Below, one piece after another: positions 12,300 through 24,175 of a DNA stretch of 64,000 bases. The DNA is taken from positions 2,177,026 to 2,241,025 of the forward strand of contig CM040444.1 in assembly GCA_022749755.1 (NCBI GenBank), in the 5' to 3' direction. Every line of letters begins with the position of its first letter. The stretch's first letter is position 1. A program made the translations under genes and the position numbers. The DNA comes from Azadirachta indica. Taxonomy: Eukaryota; Streptophyta; Magnoliopsida; Sapindales; Meliaceae. Below the pieces are notes generated by a model. That model searched no databases. It had not been told where the DNA came from and saw only the letters and a list, made by a program, of their open reading frames with translations.

Positions 12300-13860
12300 A
12301 TAACCCACCACCACAACCATAACAACTAAGAGCATTTCAGAATTACTTCATGTTGATGTTAATGATAACTATTTGGGGATCCATCAGCAAGCAATCAATG
12401 CCTATAATTTTAAGCTTAAACTTGCATTGATGAACATGGTCCAGCAAAATGAATATTGAGGTTTGTCTCGTGAAAGCCTAAATATTCATTTGGCTATGTA
12501 TTTGGAGGTCTGTGACATCATCAAGATGAACAAAGTAGATCAAGACTTGATTTGAATGAGGTTGTTTCCATTTACGTTGAAGGACAAGGCTCGTGGACGG
12601 TTACAATTGTTACAATCGGGTAGCATTAATACATGGGAAGAATTGGCATCGAAGTTCCTCACAAAGTTCTCTATCTACTATGAAAGACTTCATAATTAAG
12701 GGGCAAAATTTCACAACTTAGATAGTTGGACTTTGAGCTTTGTATGAGTCTTGGCAGCTGTTCAAGGATTTAATTAGGAAGTGCCTTTAGCATGGGTACC
12801 AAGATTAGTTCTAAATAAAATTTTTCTATAATAAATTGAATGGGAAAACATGAACTATTGTAGGCGTAAAAGCTAGTGGCACTCTTCTATATAAGACAAT
12901 TGAAGAAGCTTATGCATTATTGGAAGAAATGGCTTGCAACAACTACCAATAGCCAAATGAGAGCTTCATAGTGAAGACAGCTATAGGAGTTCATGAGGTA
13001 GATACTTTGGTGTCTTTTTTAGGCCCAGTAATAGCCTTGGCAAACCAACTTCAAGCCTTGACCATAAAGGTAACATCTTTAAGTCAAGAGAAAGCAATAA
13101 CTGAGTTCTTCATGTTTTGATGATGGTTTTGGGTAAGAACAGTGCTTATACATCAATAACCGGAATCACAACTTTTGGCCAAACAATAATTTGCCAACCC
13201 ATTACTATTTGGGACATCGAAATCATGAAAATTTTTCTCATGGTAATTTAAGGTATTCGATGCAACCACCATTACTTGGATTTCAATAGTTGCTAATTGT
13301 AGAAAAAAAGCCTTTTTTTGAAGATCTCTTGAGCACCTTCATAGTAGAGACAAGGAACTAGTTTAATAAGGATGAGGTTCAATTGGATAGCATTGAAACA
13401 TATTGCACAAACATAAATGCCATAGTAAGTCATTGGAAACTTAAATTGGCCAACTTGCCAATTCAATTAAGGGTCAATCATTCGAAATGTTTTCTTGTGA
13501 CATAAGCTGAATCTTGAAGACCAATGAAAGGCTATCACTTTTAAGAGTGGTAAGGAGTTAGATCCTTTAAAGCCAAAGATAAGTAAAGACAAAGGCAAGG
13601 GAGTTGAACCATAAGCACCAAAGAAAGTGTCAAAGTCACATCGTATTTCATTTTTGGACAATGCTCTTATTGTTGCACCAACATTGCCCTTCCCTCAGAG
13701 GTTTCAAAAGAAGAAGCTTGATGCACAATTCTCGAACTTCCTTGAAATGTTTAAAAAGCTTCACATTAACATTCCGTTTGTGAATGCATTAGAACAAATG
13801 CCCAATTATGCAAAATTTGTGAAGGAAATAATGTCAAAAAAAAAGGCATTTAGAGGAATA
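12300..13860 (+). pseudogene. Athila-like gag, decayed
   Basis: Starts near a proline-rich segment (NPPPQP) followed by the Athila gag pattern: QANNFKL-like, a capsid block with MRLF-FTLKDKA-G and GSI-TWEELA-KFLTKF (12540-12680), and a C-terminal block ending FPQRFQKKKLDAQFSNFLEMFKK...INIPFVNALEQMPNYAKF (13690-13830). Stops and frameshifts occur throughout. The same gag order and wording appear in reverse at 57375-56130, showing that the two elements belong to one lineage. Confidence 0.65.
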
Positions 13861-14750
13861 TGAGCTTGTCAAGTTAATGAAGAAATATAGTTCAATTCTT
13901 CAAAGAAAAATGTAGAAGAAAAAAAAGATCTAGTTAGTTTCATTATCCTATGTACTATTAGAAAATCTAATTTTGGAAAGGAATTATGTGATTCGAGACC
14001 ACCTATCAATCTTATACCACTTTGGGTTTTCTAAAAGTTAGAACTTGGGGAGGTGAAGCCAACAACAATTTATTTGCAAATGGCAGATTGATCTCTTACA
14101 TATCCTTGTCGATCTATTGAAAATGTTTTGGTTAAAATAGATAAGCTTATATTTTCCTGTTGATTTCGTTGTTTTGGACTTGGAAAAAGATAAAGAGGTC
14201 CCTATCATCTTAGGTAGGCCTTTTCTTGCTACCTGAAAAGCTTTAATTGACCTATAAAATGAGAAACTTATACTTCGGGTTAATGAGGAGGAAGTGAAGT
14301 TCAACATCTATAACACCATCGAATTTTCGGATAAGGTACAATCTTATGACCTAGTTGATTCGATAAATGGTTGTGTGAGAGATATCTTGTGTGATATGAT
14401 GCCAAGAGATTCATTGGAGAAATGCCTTGTGAAATCTTTGTCTAAAAATGAAGTGTTGCATGACTTTAGACTTAATGATAATTGTGATGATGATTATGGA
14501 GATTTGATTGATGAAGTTTGTGCATTAAAAGCTTTATCGGTCAATGAAGTTAGTTGTGATAATTTTGTTGAAAGTGAATTAAAAAGTGAAGGGGTTGAAT
14601 CTAAGAAGGCCATGGAGCTTTCTCATAATAGGTTGGTGCTTAAAGAATTCTCGGATCATCTTAGATATGCATTTTTGGGAGAGAATTCAACATTTTTGGT
14701 GATTATTTTGGCATTTTTGAATAAAGATAAAGAGATGAAATTGCTTTAAG
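13861..14750 (+). pseudogene. Athila-like protease region and linker, decayed
   Basis: The protease block reads SNFGKELCD at 13970-13995, where the family has CDLGASIN; here the catalytic triplet is destroyed (CDSRPPIN). It is followed by LGEVKPTTIYLQMAD-SLTYP, then a segment matching V-I-LGRPF and ending LRVNEEEVKFNIY (14275-14305). An open stretch at 14294-14749 is an acidic linker between protease and reverse transcriptase of the kind Athila polyproteins carry. Catalytically dead. Confidence 0.6.
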
Positions 14751-14879
14751 TGTTGAGGAAGCATAAGTCTGCTTTGGGTCAGTCCATTGCAGATATTAAG
14801 TGTATTAGTCCGACTATTTGTATGCATAAGATCTTGAGGGAATAGAACTATAAACAACAATTAAGCATTAGTGAAGACT

Positions 14880-15720
14880 CAATCTGGTAATAAAAAAAGT
14901 AGTGCATCGGGAAGTGTTGAAGTTTTCAAATGCTAGGATCATTTATGCCATTTTGGATAACTCATGGGTTAGTCTAGTTCAAGTTTTTCCTAACAAAGGC
15001 ATAATAATTGTTGTGAAGAATGATGACAATGAGTTAATCTCCACAAGAACTGTGATTAGTTAGCATGTGTGCATTAATTACTAGAAGCTCAACAAAGCAA
15101 TAAAGAAAGATTAGTTCCTACTTTATTCATTGATCAGATGCTAGATAAATTAGTTGGATATCAATACTACTATTTTCTTGGTTTGTATTTTACATATAAT
15201 CAGATTGTTATATCCCCCAAAGACTAAGAGAAGACTACTTTTATATGCCTATATGGTACCTTCATCTTTTGTAGAATGCCATTCGGTTTGTGCAATGCCC
15301 TTACCTCCTTTCAATGTTATATGATGGCAATCTTTACGGATATGGTAGAAGAGATAATGAAAGTATTTATAGATTTTTCCTTGTTTGGTTCGTCATTTGA
15401 TACATGTATTACAGTTTTTCTCTAGTTTTATGTAAGTGTCAGGAAATAAACTTGGTACTTAATTGGGAAAAATGTCACTTCATAGTGCGACAAGGGGTCG
15501 TTATTGGACACAGAATCTTATTAAAAGGAATAGATGTTGATTATGCTAAGATTGTAACAAGCAAAAAAAGCTTCTACCACCGAAGAACATCAAGGGAATC
15601 AAGAGCTTTTATTGGTTTCTATAGGAGATTCAACAAAGATTTCCTTAAGATTGTAAAACCTTTGTTTAATCAACTTGAAAAAGATGCTGCATTTGATTTC
15701 AATGATGTTTGTTTGTAGGC
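14880..15720 (+). pseudogene. Athila-like reverse transcriptase, decayed
   Basis: Motifs in order: KKVVHREVLK; a K-DDN-ELI-TRTV segment near 15030; KLNKA near 15090; FIDQMLDKLVG; TTFICLYGTFIF-RMPFGLCNA near 15235-15295; and FIDFSLFG near 15370, which stands where FMDDFSVFG is expected and has lost one aspartate. RQGVVIGH--L-KGIDVDYAKI and FIGFYRRFNKDF complete the thumb (15490-15640). Stops and lost residues rule out activity. Confidence 0.65.
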
Positions 15721-16150
15721 ATTTGAGTTGATCAGGAAGAAGTTGATAGCGTCTGCAATTACGGTGATTTTGGATTAGACTCAACCTTTTGAGATTGTGT
15801 GTAATGCAAGCGATTATGCATTTGGAGCAGTTTTAGGACAAAGGCGAGAAGAGACATACAGAGCTATATATTATGCGAGTTGGATCCTTAATAGTGCCCA
15901 ACAAAACTACATTACAACAAGAGATGGTTGTTGTGATCTTTACTTTTGACAAGTTCAGGTCGTACATCATTGGATCCAAATTAGTTGTGTTCATGGATCA
16001 TGTTGCCATTCGTCATTTATTTGCAAAGAAAGATGTAAAATCTTGTTGATTTGATGGATTTTATTACTTCAACAATTTGACATTGAGATTAAGGATAAGA
16101 AAGGAAGTGAAAATTCTATGGTAGATCATCTTTTAAGGTTGAAAACCTAA
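15720..16150 (+). pseudogene. Athila-like RNase H, decayed
   Basis: Carries the gypsy RNase H signature PFEIVCNASDYAFGAVLGQR at 15785-15845 (family: CDASDYAVGAVLGQR; the first catalytic D has become N). It continues with IYYAS-ILN-AQQNY-TT, then [19 protein letters not shown] at 16080-16145. Interrupted by stops and at least one frameshift. Confidence 0.65.
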
Positions 16151-16189
16151 GAGAGGATAAAAAGTTCACAAGTCCTTGAATCATTCCCG

Positions 16190-17400
16190 AATGAGTAGTT
16201 ATTTATGATGTAATCTAAGTTTCCTTGGTATGCAGATTTCGTCAATTATTTGGCATATGGAGTGCTATTACCTGACTTTTCATTTCATCAAAACAAGAAA
16301 TTCTTACATGATGTGAAATCATATCTATTGAAAGATCTACTATTGTTCAAAAGAAGCCCAAATCAAGTCATTCAGAGATGTATCTCGAAGATGAAATGGT
16401 AAGCATCTTAGAGCATTGTCATTCATCACAGTATAGGGGACATTTTGGTGTAACAAATAAGGCAACTAAGGTACTTCAATCAGGATTCTTTTAGCCAACG
16501 CTATTCAAGGATTTTTATGCATTTTTTATTACTTGTGATCGATGTTAAAGAATCGAAAATATTTCTGAAGGAAATAAAATGCCTTTGAACAACATTTTGG
16601 AGGTGAAGCTATTTTATGTTTGGAGCATAGACTTTGTGGGACCATTTCCATCTTCTTTCTTCAATTAGTACATCTTGTTGGGTATTAATTATGTTTGAAA
16701 ATGGGTCGCAGTTTTAGCTTGTCGCACAAATGATGCAAAGGTTGTTATTAATATTTTGCATAAATATACTTTTACCTGTTTTATTACTCCTCTAGCGATT
16801 ATTAGTGATAGTGATAAGCATTTTTGCAAAACTTCAATTTGAAGTTATGTTGGGCAAGTATAGTGTTAAGCATCGGATAGCTACTCCTTATCATCCTAAA
16901 ACAAATAATCAAGCGGAGATTTCAAACAAAGAGTTGAAGATAATCCTTGAGAAGATAGTTTCACGAAGAGATTGGTTAAAGAATTTACACAATGAATTAT
17001 GGGCTATTGCACGGCATTCAAAACTCCTATTGGAATGTCACCATATAAACTGTTGTTTGGAAAAGCATGCCATCTTCTAGTTAAACTCAAACATAAAGTG
17101 TATTGGGCAATGAAAGCATTGAACTTTGACATAAAGGCAGTGGGAGAGAAAAGATTACTTTAGCTGAACGAAATGGAAGAATTCTCAAATAATGCTTTTG
17201 AGAACACCCAATTATACAAGGAAAGGACAAAGAAATGGCATGACAATCGAATCTTGAAGTGGGAATTCAAGATGGGAGAGCAAGTGCTTTTGTTCAACTC
17301 TAGATTAAAGCTCTTTCTAGGAAAGCTAAGATCAAAGTGGCCAGGACTGTTCATAATCAACAAAATCTTTCCGTTTAGCGTTGTTGAGTTGTAAGTTGAT
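16190..17400 (+). pseudogene. Athila-like integrase, decayed
   Basis: Begins with PWYADFVNYLAYG and FHQNKKFLHDVKSY, passes a damaged HHCC zinc finger (16400-16560) and a damaged DDE core, then the well-kept core end KHRIATPYHPKTNNQAEISN at 16866-16930. LEKIVSRRDWLKNL, AFKTPI-like, FGKACH-like and KKWHD with VLLFNSRLKLF-GKLRSKW-G follow to 17350. The order and the conserved C-terminal tail are typical of Athila. The same tail occurs in reverse at 54750-55125. Confidence 0.7.
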
Positions 17401-18155
17401 GATGGGAGCTTATTTCATGTCAACTGACAAAGGCCTAAGCATTATTTTGGTGATGAAAAATGAAAAGTCTCAACTATTCCACTCAAGGAACTCTCTTGAC
17501 TAATCATCTACGAAGTTTAGCTAAGGACATTAAATCTAGCACTACTTATGAGGCAACCCAAGCTATTTATCATTTAAATATTGTTTAAGTTGAATTTTCA
17601 ATTGCTTTATTTTTGTTAGATTTTATTTCTAATTTTTGTTCTCTGTGATTTTAGTTGAGACGTATTGCAAAATGATAAAAATCAAGTTGGTGAAAGTTTT
17701 GTGTGTTGTCAACCCAAAAAAATAAAAAATTTGATTGACCAAGGCAGCATGCTTGGTATCGGTAGCGTAAAGTAGTGCATACTAGTGCTAGGGCCACTAC
17801 CTTGGCTTGTGCTTTTTGAGTGCCATTGGCAGAACCCTTGCTGTGGTTGAGCCATAGATTCTACCAAAAGCATGCAAGCCTTGCACTCATTCAAGATAGC
17901 GTGCCCTTTACACATTCTGCATGCTGCTGTGCAAGTCTCCCTTGTTGGGGTAGAATGTGCGGTACGGGTGCATAAAGCTTACGCGTGTATGCTCGCGCCA
18001 TGCACACTACCCCATTCGTTTGTTCAATTAATATTTCTTTATTTTAAAAAATAATTTTTTATAAAGTATATATATATATTAAAAAAAAAGAGGTAGAAAA
18101 TTGACCACATTGCTATTTAAAAACACATTTCCTTCCACCTCTAAAACCAAATACA
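17400..18155 (+). other. Athila-like post-integrase region with GC-rich island
   Basis: Non-coding. The first 200 bases (CTCAAGGAACTCTCTTGACT near 17485, GAGGCAACCCAAGCTATT near 17550) align in reverse with 54560-54760. A GC-rich island at 17730-18010 contains imperfect GCATGC/GTGC motifs unlike the AT-rich surroundings and resembles the islands at 11450-11650 and 40100-40270. Athila elements commonly have such a region between pol and the env-position ORF. Confidence 0.5.
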
Positions 18156-18160
18156 CTCTT

Positions 18161-19749
18161 TGACATGGTGCCCACATAAACTATAAGTTTACAGAGTCAT
18201 ACAAGTAGTACAGTAAATAAGATTGTCGAACCCACAAGGACTGAGTTTTTAAAATTTTAAAACTAAGTACTTCGATTACGGTAGGTTAAATTTATCTAGG
18301 CAAATAGCAATGGAATAAGCGAGAAAATAGAAATAAAAATAAAAATATAAATATAAATATAAATATAAAAGCAACTAAATTAATCAAAACAACCAAGAAA
18401 TTAGAAATTATAGCTAATAGAGTGAGTGTGTTAAATTAATATGCAAATAGTCCTAAGATCTTGATTTCACCTAACCTTCACCATGTTTCTCCTAATTTGG
18501 AATTTGTAATGTTTTCCTTTTTAATGCTCTAATCATAGATTCTAATTATTCTTAGTTCCTTCTTTCAATTGTTAAACTAGGTCCTATGCATAATTAATTT
18601 AGCAGATATCCCTAGCTAGCTTAATTAACTATACGCATTTTTAGCCTAACTTGTTATTAACTTTTAGAAATTAACTCACCTCTTGGTTATTTAATTTCTA
18701 GTGTTAATGTGATTATCTAATTACTGAGGTTGTCTCAGATTCTCAATATACTAAATTGTGCTTTTCAAATCCAATGAACAAATTAGACTATCCCTAGTAT
18801 TCATTCATACTTAATCAAACAATTCATCAATCAACAAATTATCAACATTAAGTGCAAGAAAACGCAAGTGCTTAAAAATTCATGACATTGACAAATTCCA
18901 CCATTAATAAAGGCATGGTTAAGTTATGCTACATCGAAATCCTAGAACATAACAATTTAGCCCAACATATCAACTATCAATATCAAGTTCATCATATAAT
19001 CCATAATCCTTAAAATCATTCGACAAATAAGAATTCAAATGAAATACAAGACGAAAATAATAGAGTTTAAGAAACTGGATTAGTTAAGAGGGCTTCAACA
19101 ATCTTCCTTTAAGTCTTCTTCCAAAGCTTCATGTTGATTAAATCAACCCTACTCTCTTTAGATTTCTCCTCTTTGTTTAACCTCTCTCTCTCTCTCTCTC
19201 TCTCAAAACTAAAGTTTCCTTTCTTGCTTTTTTTTTTTTTTTCATTTATGGCTATCCTTCCCCTAATGATAAAAACTTAGGATACTACTAAATTTGATCA
19301 TATATCCCTCATCCAATGGTCAAAATTGGGTCAAAGCATGACTTAAACATCACTTGGAGTCTGCATCGCACATGCACTAAGGCTCAGTGCGCACGCGGCA
19401 CATGCAGGCCCAAAATTTGGCCTAAAGGCAGTAGGTAGGGCACGTATGTGATAGGATGTGGTGTGCGCACTTTACTTGTTTTGTCTAACTGGCACGTGTG
19501 CGCCATGCCTTATGTTTCCCAACTTTAAACTATTTGCATATTGGTCCACATTTCCTTGCAGTTTGGTCCCCATCTTTGATGACTTGCCCTTTTTAACCTC
19601 GTTTTCATGTCACTTGTTATCTTGGCCACGATTTTCTACTTTTTTGCATAAAAACACATAATTTCATCAAAACAACATGAGAGCTTGAGGATTTTCCACA
19701 TATTTAAGTTCAAAAATAAAAGAAAAATAAGTAAACTATTCACTTATCA
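18161..19749 (-). repeat. solo LTR (reverse) with perfect TSD CTCTT
   Basis: Minus strand runs from TGATAAGTGAATAG at 19749 to CATGTCA at 18161. It is flanked by identical CTCTT at 18156-18160 and 19750-19754, so it is a clean integration later reduced to one LTR. Inside are the family LTR-end signature CGAACCCACAAGGACTGAG (18225-18243), a CT run at 19180-19204 (the transcript-start GA tract on its own strand) and a GC-rich U3 block near 19370-19500. It interrupts the post-integrase region of the larger Athila-like element. Confidence 0.85.
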
Positions 19750-19754
19750 CTCTT

Positions 19755-20363
19755 CTTTGTCTCAAACAAATACTCTCCCCTAAATTGTTCTTTTACTCAA
19801 TGCCATCGCTCTCTATAAATCATTCCTTCACTACATTGCTATCTAAGCACTTAATCTAAACAATCAAATCCATAAGCACAGACAAATTTCCCCATTAGTT
19901 CCAATATTGGGAATTTGTTGTGAAGACACAAAATCATTGGACCAAGCTATCAATCTTCAATTCAACTATTCAGCAAAAGTCTCAAGTAAGTTTTTCATCA
20001 CTTCCTAATCTTTGATTGTTATTTGCTCTTGGTTTGAATTATTGTTGAAAGTTAGGAATTTGGATCAAATTTTGTTGTTTTTGATTTCATGATTGTTGAT
20101 GGAAGTGATGTAGGAATATTGTGGTAGGAGTGATTAGAATTGCTTTTAGGGAGTTTAAGGTAAAGACCAAGGGTTTGGAGAAATGCTTGAACGAAATTCA
20201 TTGAAGAAATCTTGAGTTTGAGCATTAGGAAACATTTGGAAAGCATTGGGGGAGTACAAATGATGGATTTGGAGTTAAGTTTTGTGTTATGTTTGAGTAG
20301 TGTTCACTGGTCGCACTCCAAGTGTTCAAAGAATTGCTGGGAAGAAAATTTGAGGGGTAAACA
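19755..20363 (+). other. leader of the env-position ORF
   Basis: Non-coding continuation of the Athila-like 3' region after the solo LTR. It holds short CT-rich runs and no recognisable motif, and leads to the ATG at 20363 (GTAAACATGGCACC). Confidence 0.4.
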
Positions 20364-20936
20364 TGGCACCTAAGAAGGGAAGTAGTTCTTAATTTTCTCT
20401 CTAATTCAATAGTAGAAGATTTGTATTGTTAGAGGCAGGAAAACGATTTCATAAATTTAAAGAGAAGAAAAAAGTAATTATAAGAGAGCGAGGTTTGCAT
20501 CCAAACCTGGGAGATGGGCGAATTTTAGAATTCATTCAAGCACGAGAATGGGAAAAACTCATTGACACTCCACAGCCCGCAATGGTATCTTTAGTGAGAG
20601 AATTTTACGCTAATGCTACGGAGATGCGGAAGGATGACAAGGTGTTTGTTCTAGGAAAGATTATTTCTTTTAGTTGAGAAGCCACTAATGCATATTGTAG
20701 CTTATCTCCTATTAATGATGAAGAGGATTTGTTTGATGCATTTTAGGAGGGACGACCAGAGCAACACAATAATCATTAAAGAGCTATGCATCCCAAGAAT
20801 GCATTGGATAGAAGGCCGAAACAGACAAAAAGTATCTCTTACCTTTCTAGAAAATACATTGAATAAATATGCAAAAGCATAGTACAAATTCATTTACTCA
20901 AACCTCATGCCTATCTCTCATCAACATAAGCTGACA
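20363..20936 (+). pseudogene. env-position ORF with plant Transposase_32-type domain, 5' part
   Basis: Opens MAPKKGSSS, then after a stop runs FHKFKEKKKVIIRERGLHP, ILEFIQAREWEKLIDTPQPA, VREFYANATEMRKDDKVFV and GKIISFS (20440-20677). A shifted frame continues with IPRMHWIEGRNRQKVSL and YKFIYSNLMPISHQHK up to 20930. This is the pattern of the 'putative plant transposon protein' domain (Transposase_32, PF20167), found in the 3' ORF of Athila-type elements; its function is unknown. It is cut at 20936 by the CACTA-like insertion and resumes at 33686. Confidence 0.6.
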
Positions 20937-22006
20937 CACTGCTACAAAAAGGGTCTTCCATGATAGATAATATCTATCAAGAAGGACACTTTGTGACAAT
21001 AATTTTCTATCAATGAAAGTTTATATTAACCATTAACAACGTTCGCGGGTTGTTATTTTGTGACAAAATCTTGATCTATCACAATTTTGTGATATATGAT
21101 TATTACAAATCTATGATAGATTTTGCTTCTGTCACAAATTTATCAAGAATTTTCGATATAATATTATTAAGAAATATCCAATTTTTTCCACGTTCAAGTT
21201 TTCAATTTTCTTGTTTGTACAGTTTTTCATCCAGTTTCTTGTCTGATTTTTTAATTATCCATTTTTTCTTTATTCTTTATTTCTGATTTTTTTCCATTTT
21301 CCTTTTTTTTTACTTTTAATTTTTGTTTTTGATTTTTATTTCTAATAAAATAAACGTAACTAAAATATTAACTAATGAAATTAGAAGAATAAATATTATT
21401 TAACTAAAAATAAAAAATAGAACAATAAATATTATTGCCAACATAATCAACAAATTTTATTTTCCAATCCACAATATACAAACATAACTATCACTTCATT
21501 TCTAATGAATATCATTGTTAACATAATTCAAAATCCATCATCTCAGTCTAAATAAAATTAAACAAACGTAATTGTCAACAAAACTCCAAATAAAGTAAAA
21601 TAAAAATAAAATCTCATTGCCAACATATGAATATTAACAAGCTATTGACCTATTAAAAAAAGCTGTTGAATATATTATGAATTTTCTTCAACATCAACTC
21701 TCTTCAGATACTACACTGCAATAAAAAAATAATGAAAATTATTAAGTTATGAATTTTATACATAAAGTAATAAAACATCTAGCTAAAGTCTTATATATAT
21801 ATATATATATTCTTGTGAAATGGATATTAATTAAATTAAAATGAAAATTAAATTACATTAAATATTCAATCACAATTAACATAATTTTATGATTTTTAAT
21901 CAAAGCTACTTTGACTTAGATGGACCAAGATTTGTGAATATATATAATAAAATTCATATGCATTCATATATAATGACCCTAATAGAGGAAAAGTTGAAAT
22001 ATAAAG
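20937..22006. other. CACTA-like left subterminal region and AT-rich DNA
   Basis: The first 230 bases hold repeated, partly inverted CTATCA/TGATAGA and TGTGACA motifs (20960-21140) of the kind that bind CACTA transposases. The rest is AT-rich and non-coding, with a (TA)n run near 21790-21810. Confidence 0.5.
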
Positions 22007-22272
22007 GGAGAATGCTCATTGCCCCCTAATTTTTGAGTCAATACCCCATTATTCTCTTATATTTTTTGTAATATCCTATCACCCCCTTAACTCTTATTTT
22101 TTTTTTTTGCTTTTACCTTTTGGTTCAATTGGTTTACAAAATGAGAAAATAAAAAATGCTTAATATATTAAATGACAAAATCGAAACTCAAAAGAGTGAT
22201 AGGATATTATTGAAAATATAAAATGATAATAGAGTATTAGTTGAAAAATCAAGAGAGCAATGAGCATTCTCC
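22007..22272. repeat. foldback MITE, copy 1 (266 bp)
   Basis: Begins GGAGAATGCTCATTGC and ends GCAATGAGCATTCTCC. The two arms stay complementary for about 120 bases each, so nearly the whole element can fold into one hairpin. No coding. Flanks are similar A-rich strings, and no exact target duplication is certain, so the superfamily is undecided. Confidence 0.7.
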
Positions 22273-22631
22273 AAAATGTAAAAGAAAAAAGGTCAAATGA
22301 AACTCAAAGAACAATAATTGATTCCTATTATTTTGTGAAATAATAAAAGGGAAGATCCCAAAATTGAGTTTGCAATCTCAGTCACTTAAACATATGCATT
22401 CCTCTTGTTTTATAGATATACTGTACAGTGTAAAACTTGCTTGAGCATAAGAATGTTTGCTAAGAGGAGGCCAAAAAAGAATTTTACATACAGATAAGGC
22501 CTTCCAAGTTCTTTTTAAAAACTGGAACAAGATGTTCCAGATTCCATGTACAAGTTCACCAATGTGAAAAACAAAAGAGTTCAACAATGTGGGTTTCCAA
22601 GTTCTTCAAGCCGCCAAAAGAGTTCAATTTT

Positions 22632-22852
22632 CCATTACCTCCTATATTTTTTTTAATATCCCATTATCCCTTGACTCTTATATTTTTTCAGTTTTACCAT
22701 TCGGTTCAATTAGTTTACAAAATAATAAAATTGAAAATATTTGAAATATTAAATGGTAAAATCGAAACTCAAAGAGGTAATTAAATATTAAAAAAAATAT
22801 AGGAGGATAATGGAGCATTAGTTGAAAAATTAAGGGGCAATGGGCATTCTCC
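22632..22852. repeat. foldback MITE, copy 2 (left end lost)
   Basis: Same family as the MITE 360 bases upstream: shared TTTTACCATTCGGTTCAATT / TGGTAAAATCGAAACTCAAA arms and an intact right end GGGCATTCTCC. About 38 bases of the left terminus are missing. Confidence 0.65.
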
Positions 22853-24175
22853 TTAAAACTAATTAAGTAGACAAAATGCACATATAAGCAACAGCCATGA
22901 AAAAATATAATATAAAATCAAGTATTTTATGAGAGGTTATTAATATCAAAAATCTTTTCTTCTTCTTCTCTACTTTCCTATATCAATGACAATATTTTCT
23001 TAAATCTCCAGTTTATATTTCTAATAATAATAATAGGTTGTTAAACAAGAAATCAATTACTTCCTCTGTCTAATTGACAAAGACTATACTCAGAATTCAA
23101 GATTCATTAACACCCAGGAAACTTAAGAGTACCTTGCCTTTTGGGAACTTGGTTTCTTTGGCTCGATGTGAGAGCATTTCCTATTACAAATGAGAAGTGC
23201 AGATTCTGCAAACAAAAACAATTAAAAAAAGAACTTGGAAGATACATATAACAAAAGGAACTATAACTGTGCCTAAGGATGAGGTTGAAGAATCTCGGTG
23301 CTCTAACTGCAATCAATCAATCACAACTCTTGAAAACTCTCTTAATCATTTTATCACACAATTGGAATGCAAAATATTGTTGGACAATTCCACAATATAA
23401 AACGACTTATAGCCAAGTTCATATTCCTAATAACATAAATACCAATGAAACTAAAACAATAAAAACCCAATTCTCCTTAGAACAGAAAAACAAGTCAAAG
23501 TGGAGACAAGAGAAAGTGTGGAAAGAACTGAAACAAGATCAAAGAGAAAAACAAGGTAGTTAAAGTAGAGGTCCTGGGGACAAGAGAAAAAGCAACGGCT
23601 GAAGCGTCAAAATGGTTTCCTTTAGAAAAGGAAGTGGGAGATGGATTTGGACTTTTGGTTTCTAAATCTCTGTCAGACCAATTCTCATTATTGTGGCAAA
23701 AATGTTGTTTCCCAAAATTAAAAGATACATGCATAAGCAATGGACCTAAAACCTTCCCAAATATCATTTGGCAAAAATGTTATTTCCCTCTTCAAGGCCA
23801 TCAACAAAACCTATCATATTGATGTTCCACCATCAAATATCTGACTGTGTAAAAATAAAGAAGAATCAGCCAAATAGGAAAAAAAAATTAAAAAACAAGA
23901 ATATTAATACACTAAGAATCTACAGCGATTGCTACGACATTCTTCAAGGTTCCAGACTTGAAACCTGGACATTTTCTGGGATTGCTGAAACGTGGAATAC
24001 TAATAAGTTATCATGCCTCAACCAAGGCCTCGGCATTAGCCATAGAAGCTGCCATCATAAGAGTTTCAGAAACAGAATCAAAAACAAAACTAAGGAAATA
24101 ATAAACCGAAAAAAATTCTTTGGCTCCAATTATTCCCAAACAAAGGTTCTACAACCAATTTTCCTTGTTATCCTT
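22853..24175. other. unassigned DNA inside the CACTA-like element
   Basis: Several short open frames on both strands overlap each other, and none shows conserved motifs or codon structure. I see no gene here. It may be decayed CACTA internal sequence. Confidence 0.35.

Noticed and set aside
22853..24175. overlapping 60-140 residue frames as a CACTA transposase
   Set aside because: No TNP2/TNPD motif, frames overlap on both strands, and residue content follows the AT/A-rich base composition.
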